From Maribacter antarcticus DSM 21422 (GTDB taxonomy: Bacteria; Bacteroidota; Bacteroidia; Flavobacteriales; Flavobacteriaceae), in contig NZ_JHZC01000006.1 in NCBI RefSeq assembly GCF_000621125.1, positions 248,001 through 312,000 on the forward strand: DNA of 64,000 nucleotides, given 5' to 3'. Made by a program: the position numbers and the translations under genes. How positions within the stretch are numbered: the first letter of the stretch is position 1; each line of letters starts with the position of its first letter. Positions 44,730 through 53,778 of this stretch are shown here, one piece after another. The notes under the pieces are model-generated. The model saw only the letters and a program-made list of their open reading frames with translations. It made no database searches and was not told the origin of the DNA.

Positions 44730-45278
44730 TTATGCTTCTATTGTTTCTAATTTTTCAGCCGCTGGAAAATCAATAGCGACTTGAGTTAAGTTATGTAGAT
44801 AGTTCATTACAACTTTATCTCCTATTGCTAAAGTAACATCAACTAAAGTTCCTTTTGAATAGCCAACGTTAAAAAAGGTTTCAAGTGTTGTGTCATCAAC
44901 TTTTCCTTTGTTTAAGACAATTACTTTTGTTAATTTAACGAGTGCATCAAATTTTTTATCAGTTGAAAAATAACCTTGCCTTAGTTCTAAGATTTGCTCA
45001 TCTGTAAAACCATTTATTTTACCAATTGCGGTATGTGCAGATAGGCAATAGTTACACCCGTTTACTTGACTAACCGCTAAGCTTACAATTTCCTTTTCTT
45101 TTTTAGAAAGAGATGTTTTAGCATTTTGAAATTGTAAATAATTTCCTAAAGCAGTATCAGAATAAGCAATTGTCGCATAAAGATTGGGTACAAAACCTAC
45201 CGCCTTTTTTAAGTCATCAAAAATTTCTCTGTTATTTGTAGATACCTCTTCTCTTGTTGGCACATTAAAATTTGTCAT
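44730..45278 (-). CDS. Carboxymuconolactone-decarboxylase-family protein (AhpD-like)
   Basis: A 182-residue helical protein. VNGCNYCLSAHTAIGKINGF near residue 70 holds the CxxC...H redox motif of AhpD-type peroxidases and related uncharacterised decarboxylase-like proteins. It probably detoxifies peroxides in the cytosol with a thiol partner. It lies between the isochorismatase remnant and an AraC gene in one cassette, suggesting a small regulated stress module. Confidence 0.86.
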   Translation of the reverse strand: MTNFNVPTREEVSTNNREIFDDLKKAVGFVPNLYATIAYSDTALGNYLQFQNAKTSLSKKEKEIVSLAVSQVNGCNYCLSAHTAIGKINGFTDEQILELRQGYFSTDKKFDALVKLTKVIVLNKGKVDDTTLETFFNVGYSKGTLVDVTLAIGDKVVMNYLHNLTQVAIDFPAAEKLETIEA

Positions 45279-45377
45279 AATATTCTGTTTTTAAATTTGT
45301 TTATCATTATTGATAGTGCAAAGATGCGAACAGAGTACAATGTTTTATTAGGTAGGTTTTCCCTTAATGTTGGCAAT

Positions 45378-46208
45378 TTATCCCAAAAGAGATTTTTCTC
45401 GATATTTTGAAGGAGAAAGACCTTCTTGTTTCTTGAAAAATCGACTAAATGACTGAATGTCATCATAGCCAATTTTAAAAGCGATTTCTTGAATTTGTAT
45501 GTCAGAATAAAATAGTAAGCGTTTTGCTTCAAGCATTTTACGGTCTTGGATATAACTTAATGGTGTTTTTGTTCCTGTTTTTGAGAAAATATTGGAAATC
45601 GTTTTAGGGGCTTTATACAATAAATCTGCATATTCGGCCACAGTATGCTTTGTGTTAAAATGCTGCTCTACCAGAAAATTAAATTCTCTAATAATATCGC
45701 TTTCCTTTTTAATTTCCGAAAATTGGTGTTGTTCCTTATATAATCGTGTACTTAATATCAGGTATCGTTTTAACATCATTTGCAACATACCTATTTGTAA
45801 GTTGTCTTTAGATTGCATTTCTATTGAAAACATTTTCCAGAGAATTTGAAAATGTTCTATTCCTTCATTTGGAATAGTAATAATTGGTACTTGGGATGCA
45901 CCAAAAAATAAAATTCCTTTACAACTTACTTCAATATCGTGATCTATGATGCAAAAAAAAGGTCTGTTAAATCTTAAAAACTTAATCTCACCCTTTTTAA
46001 TCACTTTGATTTTATGAAATTCAGTAAGAAAAATAATTTGATTTTTAGTAAAGTGATAGTTTTCCCCATCAATTACAAACTCATTGTTATCTGTTTGAAA
46101 CCATAGCACGGTTAAACTACTTGCTTCTGGATTATCGAAAATACCACAATCCAGAATTCCAAGTTCTTTCAGTTCTATAAAATCGTCCGTTTTTCCTTTT
46201 ATTTTCAT
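45378..46208 (-). CDS. AraC-family transcriptional regulator
   Basis: A 276-residue regulator. The N-terminal half is a cupin-like sensing domain, and the C-terminal half has the two HTH motifs: VAEYADLLYKAPKTISNIF and IQEIAFKIGYDDIQSFSRFF, the second followed by KKQEGLSPSKYR. Upstream of the CMD and isochorismatase genes in the same cassette, it probably activates them. The ligand is unknown. Confidence 0.88.
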   Translation of the reverse strand: MKIKGKTDDFIELKELGILDCGIFDNPEASSLTVLWFQTDNNEFVIDGENYHFTKNQIIFLTEFHKIKVIKKGEIKFLRFNRPFFCIIDHDIEVSCKGILFFGASQVPIITIPNEGIEHFQILWKMFSIEMQSKDNLQIGMLQMMLKRYLILSTRLYKEQHQFSEIKKESDIIREFNFLVEQHFNTKHTVAEYADLLYKAPKTISNIFSKTGTKTPLSYIQDRKMLEAKRLLFYSDIQIQEIAFKIGYDDIQSFSRFFKKQEGLSPSKYREKSLLG

Positions 46209-46219
46209 TTTATTTAATG

Positions 46220-46353
46220 ACAGCCAACGTTGTTGTGTATGATTAGTTGCGTGTTTTAAGCACTAAAGCTAGTAAACAAATCACAGATAGAAAGTCCGCG
46301 ATTACTTTCGTAAGTTGGCTAAAACCAGCAATTGATTTTACCCGATGTTGTAT
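46220..46353. repeat. attC-like cassette boundary, site 27 (type A)
   Basis: Opens ACAGCCAACG and closes CGATGTTGTATGCAG. GTTGTATGCA is complementary to TGCATACAAC at site 28, ten of ten. The stop codon of the next gene is inside it. Confidence 0.82.
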
Positions 46354-46949
46354 GCAGTTTTTTTATTCCTTCCTTTTCTTAAAATCAAATCAAATGAAGT
46401 TATTGCATACCAACCAAATACAATTCCGAATATTAATCTATGTGTTATAGGCGTTGACCAAAGTTCAAGTGCAGAAACGATAATTGAAAGTATAAGAACT
46501 GTAGTAGTAAAATTAGCTCTTTTTCTAATTCCTTCCCTTAATTGTCGATTATATGCAAGTCTTGATAGTCCTAAAAGCCAAAATGCTAATCCAAGGCAAG
46601 TCGAAACAATATGTGCTTTAGACATAGGTGTTCTTGATAATTCCATATCAATTGGTATTGCAATAAAGGCAAATCCTAATCCAGATAATGACAATAGAAT
46701 TGACAATAATTTGTCATTTAGTAGGTTTCCATAAGTCACACCAAATACAAAAAGTAATATTCCAACAGTAATAAATCCAAACAGATTAAACCATAAAGCA
46801 TTCGGTTCTCCTTTTGCTCCAAGTTTGCTTACAAAGTCATTTACAAAACTAAAATCAGAATTTGAGAAACCAAAAATCAATAAAGAAGCTATAAATGTTG
46901 AAATAGATAAAAGTCCTAATATCCCAATCTCTGTTTCTTTTATTTTCAT
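46338..46949 (-). CDS. DUF998-family membrane protein
   Basis: The ATG at 46949 (MKIKETEIGILGLLS) gives 203 residues with six or so membrane segments; a longer frame to 47018 would start in site 28. FVSKLGAKGEPNALWFNLFG and IDMELSRTPMSKAHIVSTCLG fit the DUF998 family of unknown function. The last residues TAYNIG and the stop are encoded by the end of site 27, as in two other genes here. It is the only gene in the cassette. Confidence 0.8.
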   Translation of the reverse strand: MKIKETEIGILGLLSISTFIASLLIFGFSNSDFSFVNDFVSKLGAKGEPNALWFNLFGFITVGILLFVFGVTYGNLLNDKLLSILLSLSGLGFAFIAIPIDMELSRTPMSKAHIVSTCLGLAFWLLGLSRLAYNRQLREGIRKRANFTTTVLILSIIVSALELWSTPITHRLIFGIVFGWYAITSFDLILRKGRNKKTAYNIG

Positions 46950-46972
46950 TCTATATTTTTCAGTTCTTAAAT

Positions 46973-47170
46973 TGCATACAACGCCAAAGCTATGATTAGT
47001 GCGGTAGCAGAGAATCAATTTCCATTGCGCCAGAGTTCTTAGCTAAAGCTTTTTATTTTGATTTATTTTTCTCGTTTTAAGCAAAACCTCAAAGATTTTG
47101 CGACTTCATAAATTTACACAAACCATTCGTTTTAGCACTTGACCCGCATTAATCATAGGTCTTGTTAGCA
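46973..47170. repeat. attC-like cassette boundary, site 28 (type D)
   Basis: Opens TGCATACAACGCC, contains GCTATGATTAGTGCGG against CCGCATTAATCATAGG and ends CTTGTTAGCAAAAG. Confidence 0.8.
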
Positions 47171-47348
47171 AAAGTAGCGATACGTTTGAGTAATCACATT
47201 TTGCTTTCGCAGATTGCGCAACGATTAGATATCGATTGAAGTACGATTCCATTTCGATTCGGCAGATTGGTACGTTCTGAATCTTATTTGCGTAAACAGA
47301 AGTTTTGAAATTAATAGTCAATTTACTTTATAAGTTATTTCTGCTAAC
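47164..47348. repeat. ORF-less cassette NC2, copy b (about 185 bp)
   Basis: Bounded by GTTAGCA and (C)TGCTAAC. It opens GTTAGCAAAAGTAGCGATACG and GTTTGAGTAA like copy a and closes AAGTTATTTCTGCTAAC. It has no frame of note. One of the shortest units between two sites. Confidence 0.5.
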
Positions 47349-47599
47349 AATAGTATGTAGTAACAAGATACTCTATTTCTTTAAAAGGGGGAAGGTTTAT
47401 CATACTTCAAAAATCAATGCACCTGCCTTTGTCCAGAATTTTAATACATTATAAATAAGCGAATTGTGGTTATTGGAAAGCTTAAGAAAACATGAGTTTA
47501 ATTATACAAAGTTCAATGGGGTAAAAATAGTTTTAAATCATCTTTCACGAAGTGCCAATTCTGCTCTCAAATTCAATCCGATGGACTACATTGTTATAA
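47341..47599. repeat. Possible degenerate boundary, site 29
   Basis: About 250 bases between NC2-b and the DUF885 gene. Its ends AACAATAGTATGTAG and GACTACATTGTTATAAC are loosely inverted. No frame or other element is visible inside, so this could be one long decayed site or a site with a lost small cassette. Confidence 0.35.
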
Positions 47600-48916
47600 C
47601 TGCTTTTTCAAAATAGAATAGGGTAGCAAACCTTTCTTTAAAATGTTTCTATGGAACTCTTTAATATTAAAGCCTTCTTCTTTTTGAAGATTGAATTTCC
47701 ATTGAAGAATCTTATCCGAGCCATATTTATAGGTGATAACCTGTGCAGGCCATCTCTTCATCCTATTAATTTCTCTGTGAGCGATATCATCCTGCCCTTT
47801 AATATGCTGTTGCCAAAATGTCAAAGCTTTTTCATCACTCCAACCGTAATAGTTTAAACCAATATCAAGCGTTACCCTTACAGACCGTATGATATCCCAT
47901 TCCCATTTCCCTAATTCATCATACATGTTTTTATATGCTCCTAATTCGCTTCCCAATTCCTCTATATAAGCTGCCCAACCTTCTCCAACGCCTCTATAAC
48001 TAAATAATTTTTGAATATTAGTGCGAGATAATGATGCCTGAACTTTTGTTTGATAATGGTGTCCTGGCATTGCTTCATGAATATATAACCAACCTACCTG
48101 TCTTTTATTGAATGAATTATGGAAGTAATTATAGTACATTGTGTTATCTCTATAGAAACCTGGCACTTGGGCTAATTTCTTATGAGTGCCTCTTTTTATT
48201 TTGACTTCGGGAACCTTATCTAAAAATGGAAACATTTCGGGCAATCTTTTAGATACGGTTTCTTTGATTTGCAAAAAACTATTGTCTACTGCTTCAACTT
48301 TTGTATAAAAAAATATAGAATCGTTTATGTGACGGCTGAAAGAAATACTATCCATTCCCGATTTAACTTGTATGGCTTTTATTCTCGATTTAACTTTTTT
48401 AATTTCACGTATCCCCAAAGTATATATTTCATCGGGTGTAGTCTCGATATCTACCCATTTTTTTAAAAAATAGATGTACCATTCTTTCCCATTTGGCACA
48501 TCAAATATTTTACTACTTGAGATATTAGTATCTCTATTTGAGTTTAACCATTCCTTTTCAAGTGAAATCCTTTCTTTGTTCAGTTGAAATTCATACAGCA
48601 TCAACTCATATTCCAGTACATGTTCTTCCGATAGTTGATTCTTATTGAATTTTAATAAATTTTCTTCTAATGATTCGAATAGTTCTTCTTGAACAAGGAC
48701 AGAATCTATGGTTTTGATTAATCTAATATTATCAATAAAGGAAAGTTGAATTTGAGGAAGTCTCAATTTTTTATAATCTTTCTCAAATTGCTCAGTGAAT
48801 GCTTCCCATTCTGTAGATTGCCCTTTTGCTTCGTATTCACATCCAAACAAAAAAGATAAAAACAGGATTAGTATAGTTTGTCTAAAAAAATTATGTCCCT
48901 CTATAAGATTGACCAT
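47594..48916 (-). CDS. DUF885-family lipoprotein, probable metallopeptidase
   Basis: The ATG at 48916 (MVNLIEGHNFF) gives 440 residues; a TTG nine bases earlier is also possible. A lipoprotein signal ends LSFLFGC. The protein is helical throughout. YIHEAMPGHHYQTKVQ near residue 295 is the HExxxGHH-like metal site of DUF885 (M32-like) peptidases, and VGEGWAAYIEELG supplies the downstream Glu. It should act in the periplasm or on the surface. An AraC regulator gene lies 70 bases upstream. Confidence 0.82.
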   Translation of the reverse strand: MVNLIEGHNFFRQTILILFLSFLFGCEYEAKGQSTEWEAFTEQFEKDYKKLRLPQIQLSFIDNIRLIKTIDSVLVQEELFESLEENLLKFNKNQLSEEHVLEYELMLYEFQLNKERISLEKEWLNSNRDTNISSSKIFDVPNGKEWYIYFLKKWVDIETTPDEIYTLGIREIKKVKSRIKAIQVKSGMDSISFSRHINDSIFFYTKVEAVDNSFLQIKETVSKRLPEMFPFLDKVPEVKIKRGTHKKLAQVPGFYRDNTMYYNYFHNSFNKRQVGWLYIHEAMPGHHYQTKVQASLSRTNIQKLFSYRGVGEGWAAYIEELGSELGAYKNMYDELGKWEWDIIRSVRVTLDIGLNYYGWSDEKALTFWQQHIKGQDDIAHREINRMKRWPAQVITYKYGSDKILQWKFNLQKEEGFNIKEFHRNILKKGLLPYSILKKQL

Positions 48917-48986
48917 ATCCTTCAATTTATAATTAGTTCAATCACAAGAATACGGTAATTACTATTCAATGATTTGTACAATCTTG

Positions 48987-49805
48987 CTAATTTGTGAATT
49001 GTGAAGGGGGTATGGTATAATATTGTTTGAATCTTTTAGAAAAGGAAGCTAAATCTGAATAACCAAGTTGATACGCTATCGAGGTCAAAGAAATACAATC
49101 ATTTTTTAAGAGTTTTATGGCTTTTTCCATTCGCAGTTGGTTCTGCATTTCCCATGGGGTTGTCTTAAAACAATTTTTGAAGATTCTGGCAAAGTAGTAT
49201 TTTGATATTCGGGATATACAAGCCAATTTGTCTAACGGTATATCATTAGCATAATTAATATGGATATACTCTTTGGCTATCAGCAGTCTAGAGATTAAAA
49301 ATTTTTGTGTGTCTGCTTTTTTGGTGGTATGCTTTAGAGCATCTTTAATCGTCAATATTTCTTTCTGGAAATTGATAAGGTGTGTCGAAAAGGAATTGAT
49401 AACGTTTATCGGATTACCAATGTTATAATCGATTGGGGTATTGAAGGTGTTGTATAAAGATTTACCCAACGCTAACGACATTGCTCCTGAAAATGGTTGG
49501 TTATAAATTAAATCATCTTTTAAAAAACAAGTTCCCAATAATTCTGGATTGATGTCCAAACAAAAACCATCGGTTGAAATATTTTCAGTGAACAGCTTAT
49601 AATTTACTTCTTCTTTTAATAGTATAAATTGACCCTTACTTAAACAAAATTGATTCCCGTTAATTTCATAACATTCTCTTCCCTCAATAACATACTTCAA
49701 GGCAATGCCACTAGTCCTTCCTTCATAAGTCAACGAAGAATTAATATGGGAAATATTCATTCTCCCGTAATCGCTATGCATATATTTAGTTCTGTTTATT
49801 AACAT
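48987..49805 (-). CDS. AraC-family transcriptional regulator
   Basis: A 272-residue regulator. The C-terminal AraC domain is clear: LDKLACISRISKYYFARIFK and LTSIAYQLGYSDLASFSKRF, followed by KQYYTIPPSQF. The N-terminal half (GRECYEINGNQFCLSKGQFI) is a cupin-like sensor. It probably controls the DUF885 gene downstream. A second ATG at residue 9 is an alternative start. Confidence 0.87.
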   Translation of the reverse strand: MLINRTKYMHSDYGRMNISHINSSLTYEGRTSGIALKYVIEGRECYEINGNQFCLSKGQFILLKEEVNYKLFTENISTDGFCLDINPELLGTCFLKDDLIYNQPFSGAMSLALGKSLYNTFNTPIDYNIGNPINVINSFSTHLINFQKEILTIKDALKHTTKKADTQKFLISRLLIAKEYIHINYANDIPLDKLACISRISKYYFARIFKNCFKTTPWEMQNQLRMEKAIKLLKNDCISLTSIAYQLGYSDLASFSKRFKQYYTIPPSQFTN

Positions 49806-49849
49806 CTATAAACAAAGATACCCATTTGTACATGATAGCATTAATACCT

Positions 49850-50077
49850 TTCTATTCAAAAAAACTGACATAATTCAATTATTGCTTGATTATTAATAGT
49901 GTCATATGCTACTTGTGTGGTTTATATTTTGATTGCAAAAATTGGCGTGTTTTGAAATCCATCCGTAATAATTGTGTTTGAGCAAAGTTTAGTTGGAATC
50001 TGATTTGCCATTAATTTTTGTATTTTGAGAATGAAAAATAGGATGTCGAATTTATTTGATGAGTTATTTTTGCTAAC
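49850..50077. repeat. Gene-free stretch ending in an NC2-like right edge (copy c, partial)
   Basis: Between the AraC gene and site 30 there are about 260 bases without a frame. The final TGAGTTATTTTTGCTAAC matches the right edges of NC2-a and NC2-b, and TGTTTGAGCAAAG recalls their GTTTGAGTAA block. The left edge of such a unit is missing. I see nothing else in it. Confidence 0.35.
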
Positions 50078-50203
50078 GGTTAGGCTATGATTTCGTTGTA
50101 GACAAATCCAATAGGATTATCCGCTATAGAAATCGGTAGTGTTAAATATACTAAACTTTGGTGTGGTTCAAAACCACAATGAATTAAAGCCATTGTTGTG
50201 TGC
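50068..50203. repeat. attC-like cassette boundary, site 30 (variant)
   Basis: Opens TTTTGCTAACGGTTAGGCTATG and ends AAGCCATTGTTGTGTGC. The inner part has CCAATAGGATTATCCG. GTTGTGTGC is complementary to GCATACAAC at site 31 with one difference. Confidence 0.65.
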
Positions 50204-50224
50204 TGGCTTATTTCAATTCATTTG

Positions 50225-50701
50225 TTATTTTTTTAATAACCTTGGTTTATTACTTTTAATTGCTGTAAAAAACACCCAAACAATAAAGAATACTTGAAGA
50301 GGGATTCTAAACCATAAATAGTCGAGACCATTCCCATCCAACTCTCCAGTTTGGTAGTTGATATTCTCCATTGAAGCTTTAATGTTAGCTGGTAGAATTG
50401 CAATAAAAAACAGTATTTATATCCAGCCCGATTTAAGTTTTAGTTTCGGAATTAGTAGTCCAAGTCCTAACGTTATCTCAAGTATTCCAGTCAGATAAAC
50501 CAATTCTCCTTTTAAAGGAATAAAATCAGGAATCATGGCCGTTATGCCTTCTATAAAAACAAAATGTCCAATAGCGGTAAAGGATAACATAATGGCCATA
50601 GCGATTCGGCCAGCTAAGTACCATTTAAATTTTTTATTCAATAACTTTATCAAAATCAATCCAATTAAGAATGAAGTGAAAAGAATAATTAGTGGTTTCA
50701 T
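50225..50701 (-). pseudogene. DoxX-like membrane protein with an in-frame stop
   Basis: ATG at 50701 opens MKPLIILFTSFLIGLILIKL; four membrane segments and GHFVFIEG / ILEITLGLGLLIP fit small DoxX-like proteins. TAA at 50417-50419 interrupts the frame after KLKSGWI, but the same frame continues FFIAILPANIKASMENINYQ to LLKK and a stop at 50225. A single base change would restore a 158-residue protein. Confidence 0.72.
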
Positions 50702-50721
50702 TTTTATTTATTTTTTTGCGC

Positions 50722-50852
50722 GCATACAACGTTTTGTGTATGATTAGTGGCGTGTTTAAGACCTAATTTTACAAATAAAAACTGAATTGAAAATCCGCGA
50801 GTATTTTAGTAAGTAGTTGATAACTAGCCATTAATTATACACGTTGTTGCCA
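50722..50852. repeat. attC-like cassette boundary, site 31 (type A)
   Basis: Opens GCATACAACG with GTGTATGATTAGTGGCGTG against CATTAATTATACAC. It ends CGTTGTTGCCAGACG; GTTGCCAG resembles the complement of CAGGCAAC at site 32. Confidence 0.8.
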
Positions 50853-50889
50853 GACGTTAAATGTTGGTAACTTACTCAAATATCTATTC

Positions 50890-52701
50890 TCACTTACTTT
50901 TTTGTAATTTCTTAAGCATTTCCGTGGCATTGTTATTTGCAGGATTCAGGCTTAAAGACTTCTTGTAATTTTTTATTGCCAGTTCAGTTTCTCCCATTTT
51001 CATGCAAACTTCTGCATAACTATCATATACATTGAAACTATTAGGGTAAAGCATCGAATTCACTTTTAAAACATCATGAGCAATCTTCATATTCGCATCG
51101 TTAAAGAAACCATATCCTAAACTATTTAAAGTGTCTTCATTAATGGTTGGATCTTTCGGGTTTTCTTTCATTAATGCTTGATAGGCCTCGAGAGATTCGT
51201 TAAAATCACCATCAACGAGCCATTCAATCGGTATTTTTTTATCATCATCGATTCTGGATAATGTAGTAATTAATGCTCCGTCACTTGCGTTAAGTAATAC
51301 AATATTCATCGTATTAGTTTCTGTATTTGGCTTGAATTGAAAGAGAGCTTCATTTTCTCGTCTAACATAGGTAGTATCTGAAATTTTGACTAGCTCTTTT
51401 GGCTCTTGTCCAAGTTCGTTACTGATGAGTTGTTTGTTACTTTGAGACACTTCTATTATTCTATTACCATTTATAAGATATCTGCCACTAATTTCAGCAA
51501 TTATAGCTGGCTCATTTTCCATTTTAGTGTATACTGGTACATAAGCTTCCCATTGATAAGTAAGAGCAACCGAACGAATAAGCTCCGAAATAAAGTCTGG
51601 TTGATTGGCATTCGTTAAAACAACTACGCCATACCCCTTGTCTTTATGTGCAATCATCTGACTTGAAAATCCTTCATTCCAACCCCCATGTTCAAAGTAT
51701 ATTTCGTCATTCTTTTTTTCTATGAATATTCCTAACCCAATAAATTCTTCTACAAATGGCGTGAGCATTTTTGTAGTCATCTCTTTTGACAGTCCTATAT
51801 CGCTTTCACTCTTTAGGGTCTTTTGTATGTCCACAGCAAACTTTGCTAAGTCTTCTGCAGTGGTCCATAAGCCTGCGGGAGCCATTTCTGGATAGGTATG
51901 TCTTTTTCCTTTTACCATAGCGCCATCAGGTAAATAACCCGTTGCTGCCATTTTCAATTGTTCTTTCGTAAGCGGTTGATTGTAGCTGCTATGATTCATT
52001 TCTAAAGGATGTAGCACCAATTCATTCATAATGGTAGGAAAGGTTTTACCTTCAACATCTATCATCATTTGCTGTATTATATTATACCCTCCGCCAGAAT
52101 ATCGAAAACTTTCTTCGGGTGTTTTATTTACAAAACTGGGGCCTGAATTGGCGGGAGGTGTGCCATTTAATACTTCAACTAGTGTTGGTACGGGTAAATC
52201 TGGACTGTACCCTAAAAAACCATGAACTGTTATTCCTGCCGAATGATTAAGTAGATTTTTTAAAGTAACTTTTTTGTCTCTGGTAAATTCATTGTCTGGT
52301 AATTTCCAAGATTTCAAATAAGTGTTAATGTCTTCCTCTAACGCTACCCTTTTTTGTTCTACTAGGGTTAATGCGCCATAAGCAGTTACAGGTTTACTAA
52401 TAGAAGCTGCTTGAAAAAGTGTGTTTTTGGTAACAGGAGAATCACTTCCTTTTTCCATGACACCATAGGTATTCAACCATTCGATTTCCCCATTATATAT
52501 TACGGCAATACTCACACCTGGCACTCCATAATACTCCATACGTTCTTGTATAGACCACGTGGAGTCTCTTACAATGTATATTGGCGTTGTAAGACCAGTT
52601 TCTACCTTTTTAATCATATCAATAGAAGTATCAGAAGTAGGTGTCTCTTGACACGATTGAAGAAGAATTAGAGCAAATAGAACAAAAAGATTTATTTTCA
52701 T
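50890..52701 (-). CDS. Serine hydrolase (beta-lactamase family) lipoprotein with C-terminal TPR
   Basis: The ATG at 52701 (MKINLFVLFALILLQSC) gives 603 residues with lipobox LLQSC. The hydrolase domain shows AASISKPVTAYG (SxxK), YSGGGYNIIQ (YxN-type) and FEHGGWNEGF (HxG). A beta region and a C-terminal TPR pair (SYAEVCMKMGETELAIKNYK) follow. It has the same domain plan as the gene at 5174-6658 but is clearly diverged. It is alone in its cassette. Confidence 0.88.
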   Translation of the reverse strand: MKINLFVLFALILLQSCQETPTSDTSIDMIKKVETGLTTPIYIVRDSTWSIQERMEYYGVPGVSIAVIYNGEIEWLNTYGVMEKGSDSPVTKNTLFQAASISKPVTAYGALTLVEQKRVALEEDINTYLKSWKLPDNEFTRDKKVTLKNLLNHSAGITVHGFLGYSPDLPVPTLVEVLNGTPPANSGPSFVNKTPEESFRYSGGGYNIIQQMMIDVEGKTFPTIMNELVLHPLEMNHSSYNQPLTKEQLKMAATGYLPDGAMVKGKRHTYPEMAPAGLWTTAEDLAKFAVDIQKTLKSESDIGLSKEMTTKMLTPFVEEFIGLGIFIEKKNDEIYFEHGGWNEGFSSQMIAHKDKGYGVVVLTNANQPDFISELIRSVALTYQWEAYVPVYTKMENEPAIIAEISGRYLINGNRIIEVSQSNKQLISNELGQEPKELVKISDTTYVRRENEALFQFKPNTETNTMNIVLLNASDGALITTLSRIDDDKKIPIEWLVDGDFNESLEAYQALMKENPKDPTINEDTLNSLGYGFFNDANMKIAHDVLKVNSMLYPNSFNVYDSYAEVCMKMGETELAIKNYKKSLSLNPANNNATEMLKKLQKSK

Positions 52702-52773
52702 AATTGTCAATTGTTTATTTAAATGATTGCTATTTGAAGTTTTTCGAATTCACGGTTATTTTGTTATTAATGA

Positions 52774-52961
52774 CAGGCAACGTTTGGTATAAGAAACGTA
52801 GTGCAATAAATAAGCACTTTCGTTTCGGTTTATTACTTAGCTGCATATAAATGTTTTGCTTTTCTCTTAAACGCCAAATTTTATATTTAGCGGACTTTAT
52901 TAATACTCACAGACCTTAAAGTTTAGCACAAACGCACTATGTTTTTTATACAGTGTTACCT
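52774..52961. repeat. attC-like cassette boundary, site 32 (type B)
   Basis: Opens CAGGCAACGTTTGG with GTATAAGAAACGTAG against CTATGTTTTTTATAC, as in sites 1 and 3. Ends CAGTGTTACCTGC. Confidence 0.78.
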
Positions 52962-52988
52962 GCTGGCTTTTTTTTGCGATTCTATTCA

Positions 52989-53368
52989 TTATACACTATA
53001 TTTTTTGAGTTGGTAAATCGAATAAATTCCGAGAATAAATTCAACTATTATTCCAAAAATATAACCTCCTGTCGGAAACCCGTCCATTACCATACTCAAC
53101 GCACGTCCAATTGCAAGAGTCAGCATAAATAATATATTCAGTTCGGCGCACGTTTCCAATATTCTTTTTTCCAAATCTCTGAAATCCATATGATTGAAAT
53201 TCCAATATATAGGCACATTATAGCTTTCAGCATATTTGAAAGGTCAATTGTGTTGACTTGAATGTTTAATTGCTGAGAGAGAATTGATGGAAAGCCGTAA
53301 ATTATTCCTGTTGGTAATACAATTGATAAAGAAATCAGAGGATGTAAGTTCTTAAAAGTCCAATTCAT
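52989..53368 (-). pseudogene. DUF4345-like membrane protein, frameshifted
   Basis: ATG at 53368 opens MNWTFKNLHPLISLSIVLPT. The frame matches small DUF4345-type membrane proteins (GIIYGFPSIL; later LAIGRALSMVMDGFPTGGYI). It changes frame at a run of six A near 53165 (EIWKK / KRILETC) and ends at 52989. One base would restore a 126-residue, four-helix protein. The slip at an A run leaves error or phase variation open. Confidence 0.7.
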
Positions 53369-53369
53369 T

Positions 53370-53621
53370 TTACTCGAATTTTTTATATGACTTATATTCT
53401 ACAGTACCAATTATTCCCATAACCATTAATTCAAGTATAAAATAAATGCATCCCAGTTCGGTAAGTTTTTCAGAGTGCTTAATTATCAGTACGAGGGAAA
53501 CCAATAAATAAACAAGATTATAAATTATCAATATCCGCAGGAATGTTCGTAATTCGGCAGTGACCAAGCAATTAATTATACCCCGTGTTGTAAGTCGTAG
53601 TTTTTTAGTTTCATAATTCAA
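53370..53621 (-). CDS. Small membrane protein fused to half of a boundary site
   Basis: The genuine part is the C-terminal 53 residues (LIIYNLVYLLVSLVLIIKHS to YKSYKKFE), two membrane segments with the look of a known type of small flavobacterial protein. The first 30 residues (TRGIINCLVTAELRTFLRI) are translated from the right half of an A-type boundary site. A deletion probably removed the gene's start and the left half of that site. Whether it is expressed is doubtful. It ends two bases before the DUF4345 start. Confidence 0.45.
   Translation of the reverse strand: MNYETKKLRLTTRGIINCLVTAELRTFLRILIIYNLVYLLVSLVLIIKHSEKLTELGCIYFILELMVMGIIGTVEYKSYKKFE
53528..53593. repeat. Right half of an attC-like boundary, site 33 (type A, truncated)
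   Basis: CCGCAGGAATGTTCGTAA and GCAATTAATTATACCCCGTG match the right half of site 7. The left half is absent. GTTGTAAGT at its end is complementary to ACTTACAAC at site 34, nine of nine. Confidence 0.7.
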
Positions 53622-53778
53622 TCCGCAAACTTGCTCAATTTCCGTAATAGTATTTATTTCAGGTTTGAGTGAGCAACTCCTGCGTATTTTTCTAACTCCA
53701 ATTGCGCAAACGGGCTAAAAAATCTGATATATTTTTATTCAGAGTTTGGGTGAGTTTCAGCGCAATTCATTTAGTAAT

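Noticed and set aside
53138..53216. Overlapping genes at the DUF4345 locus
   Set aside because: The two frames are the halves of one conserved protein split at an A run, not two overlapping genes.
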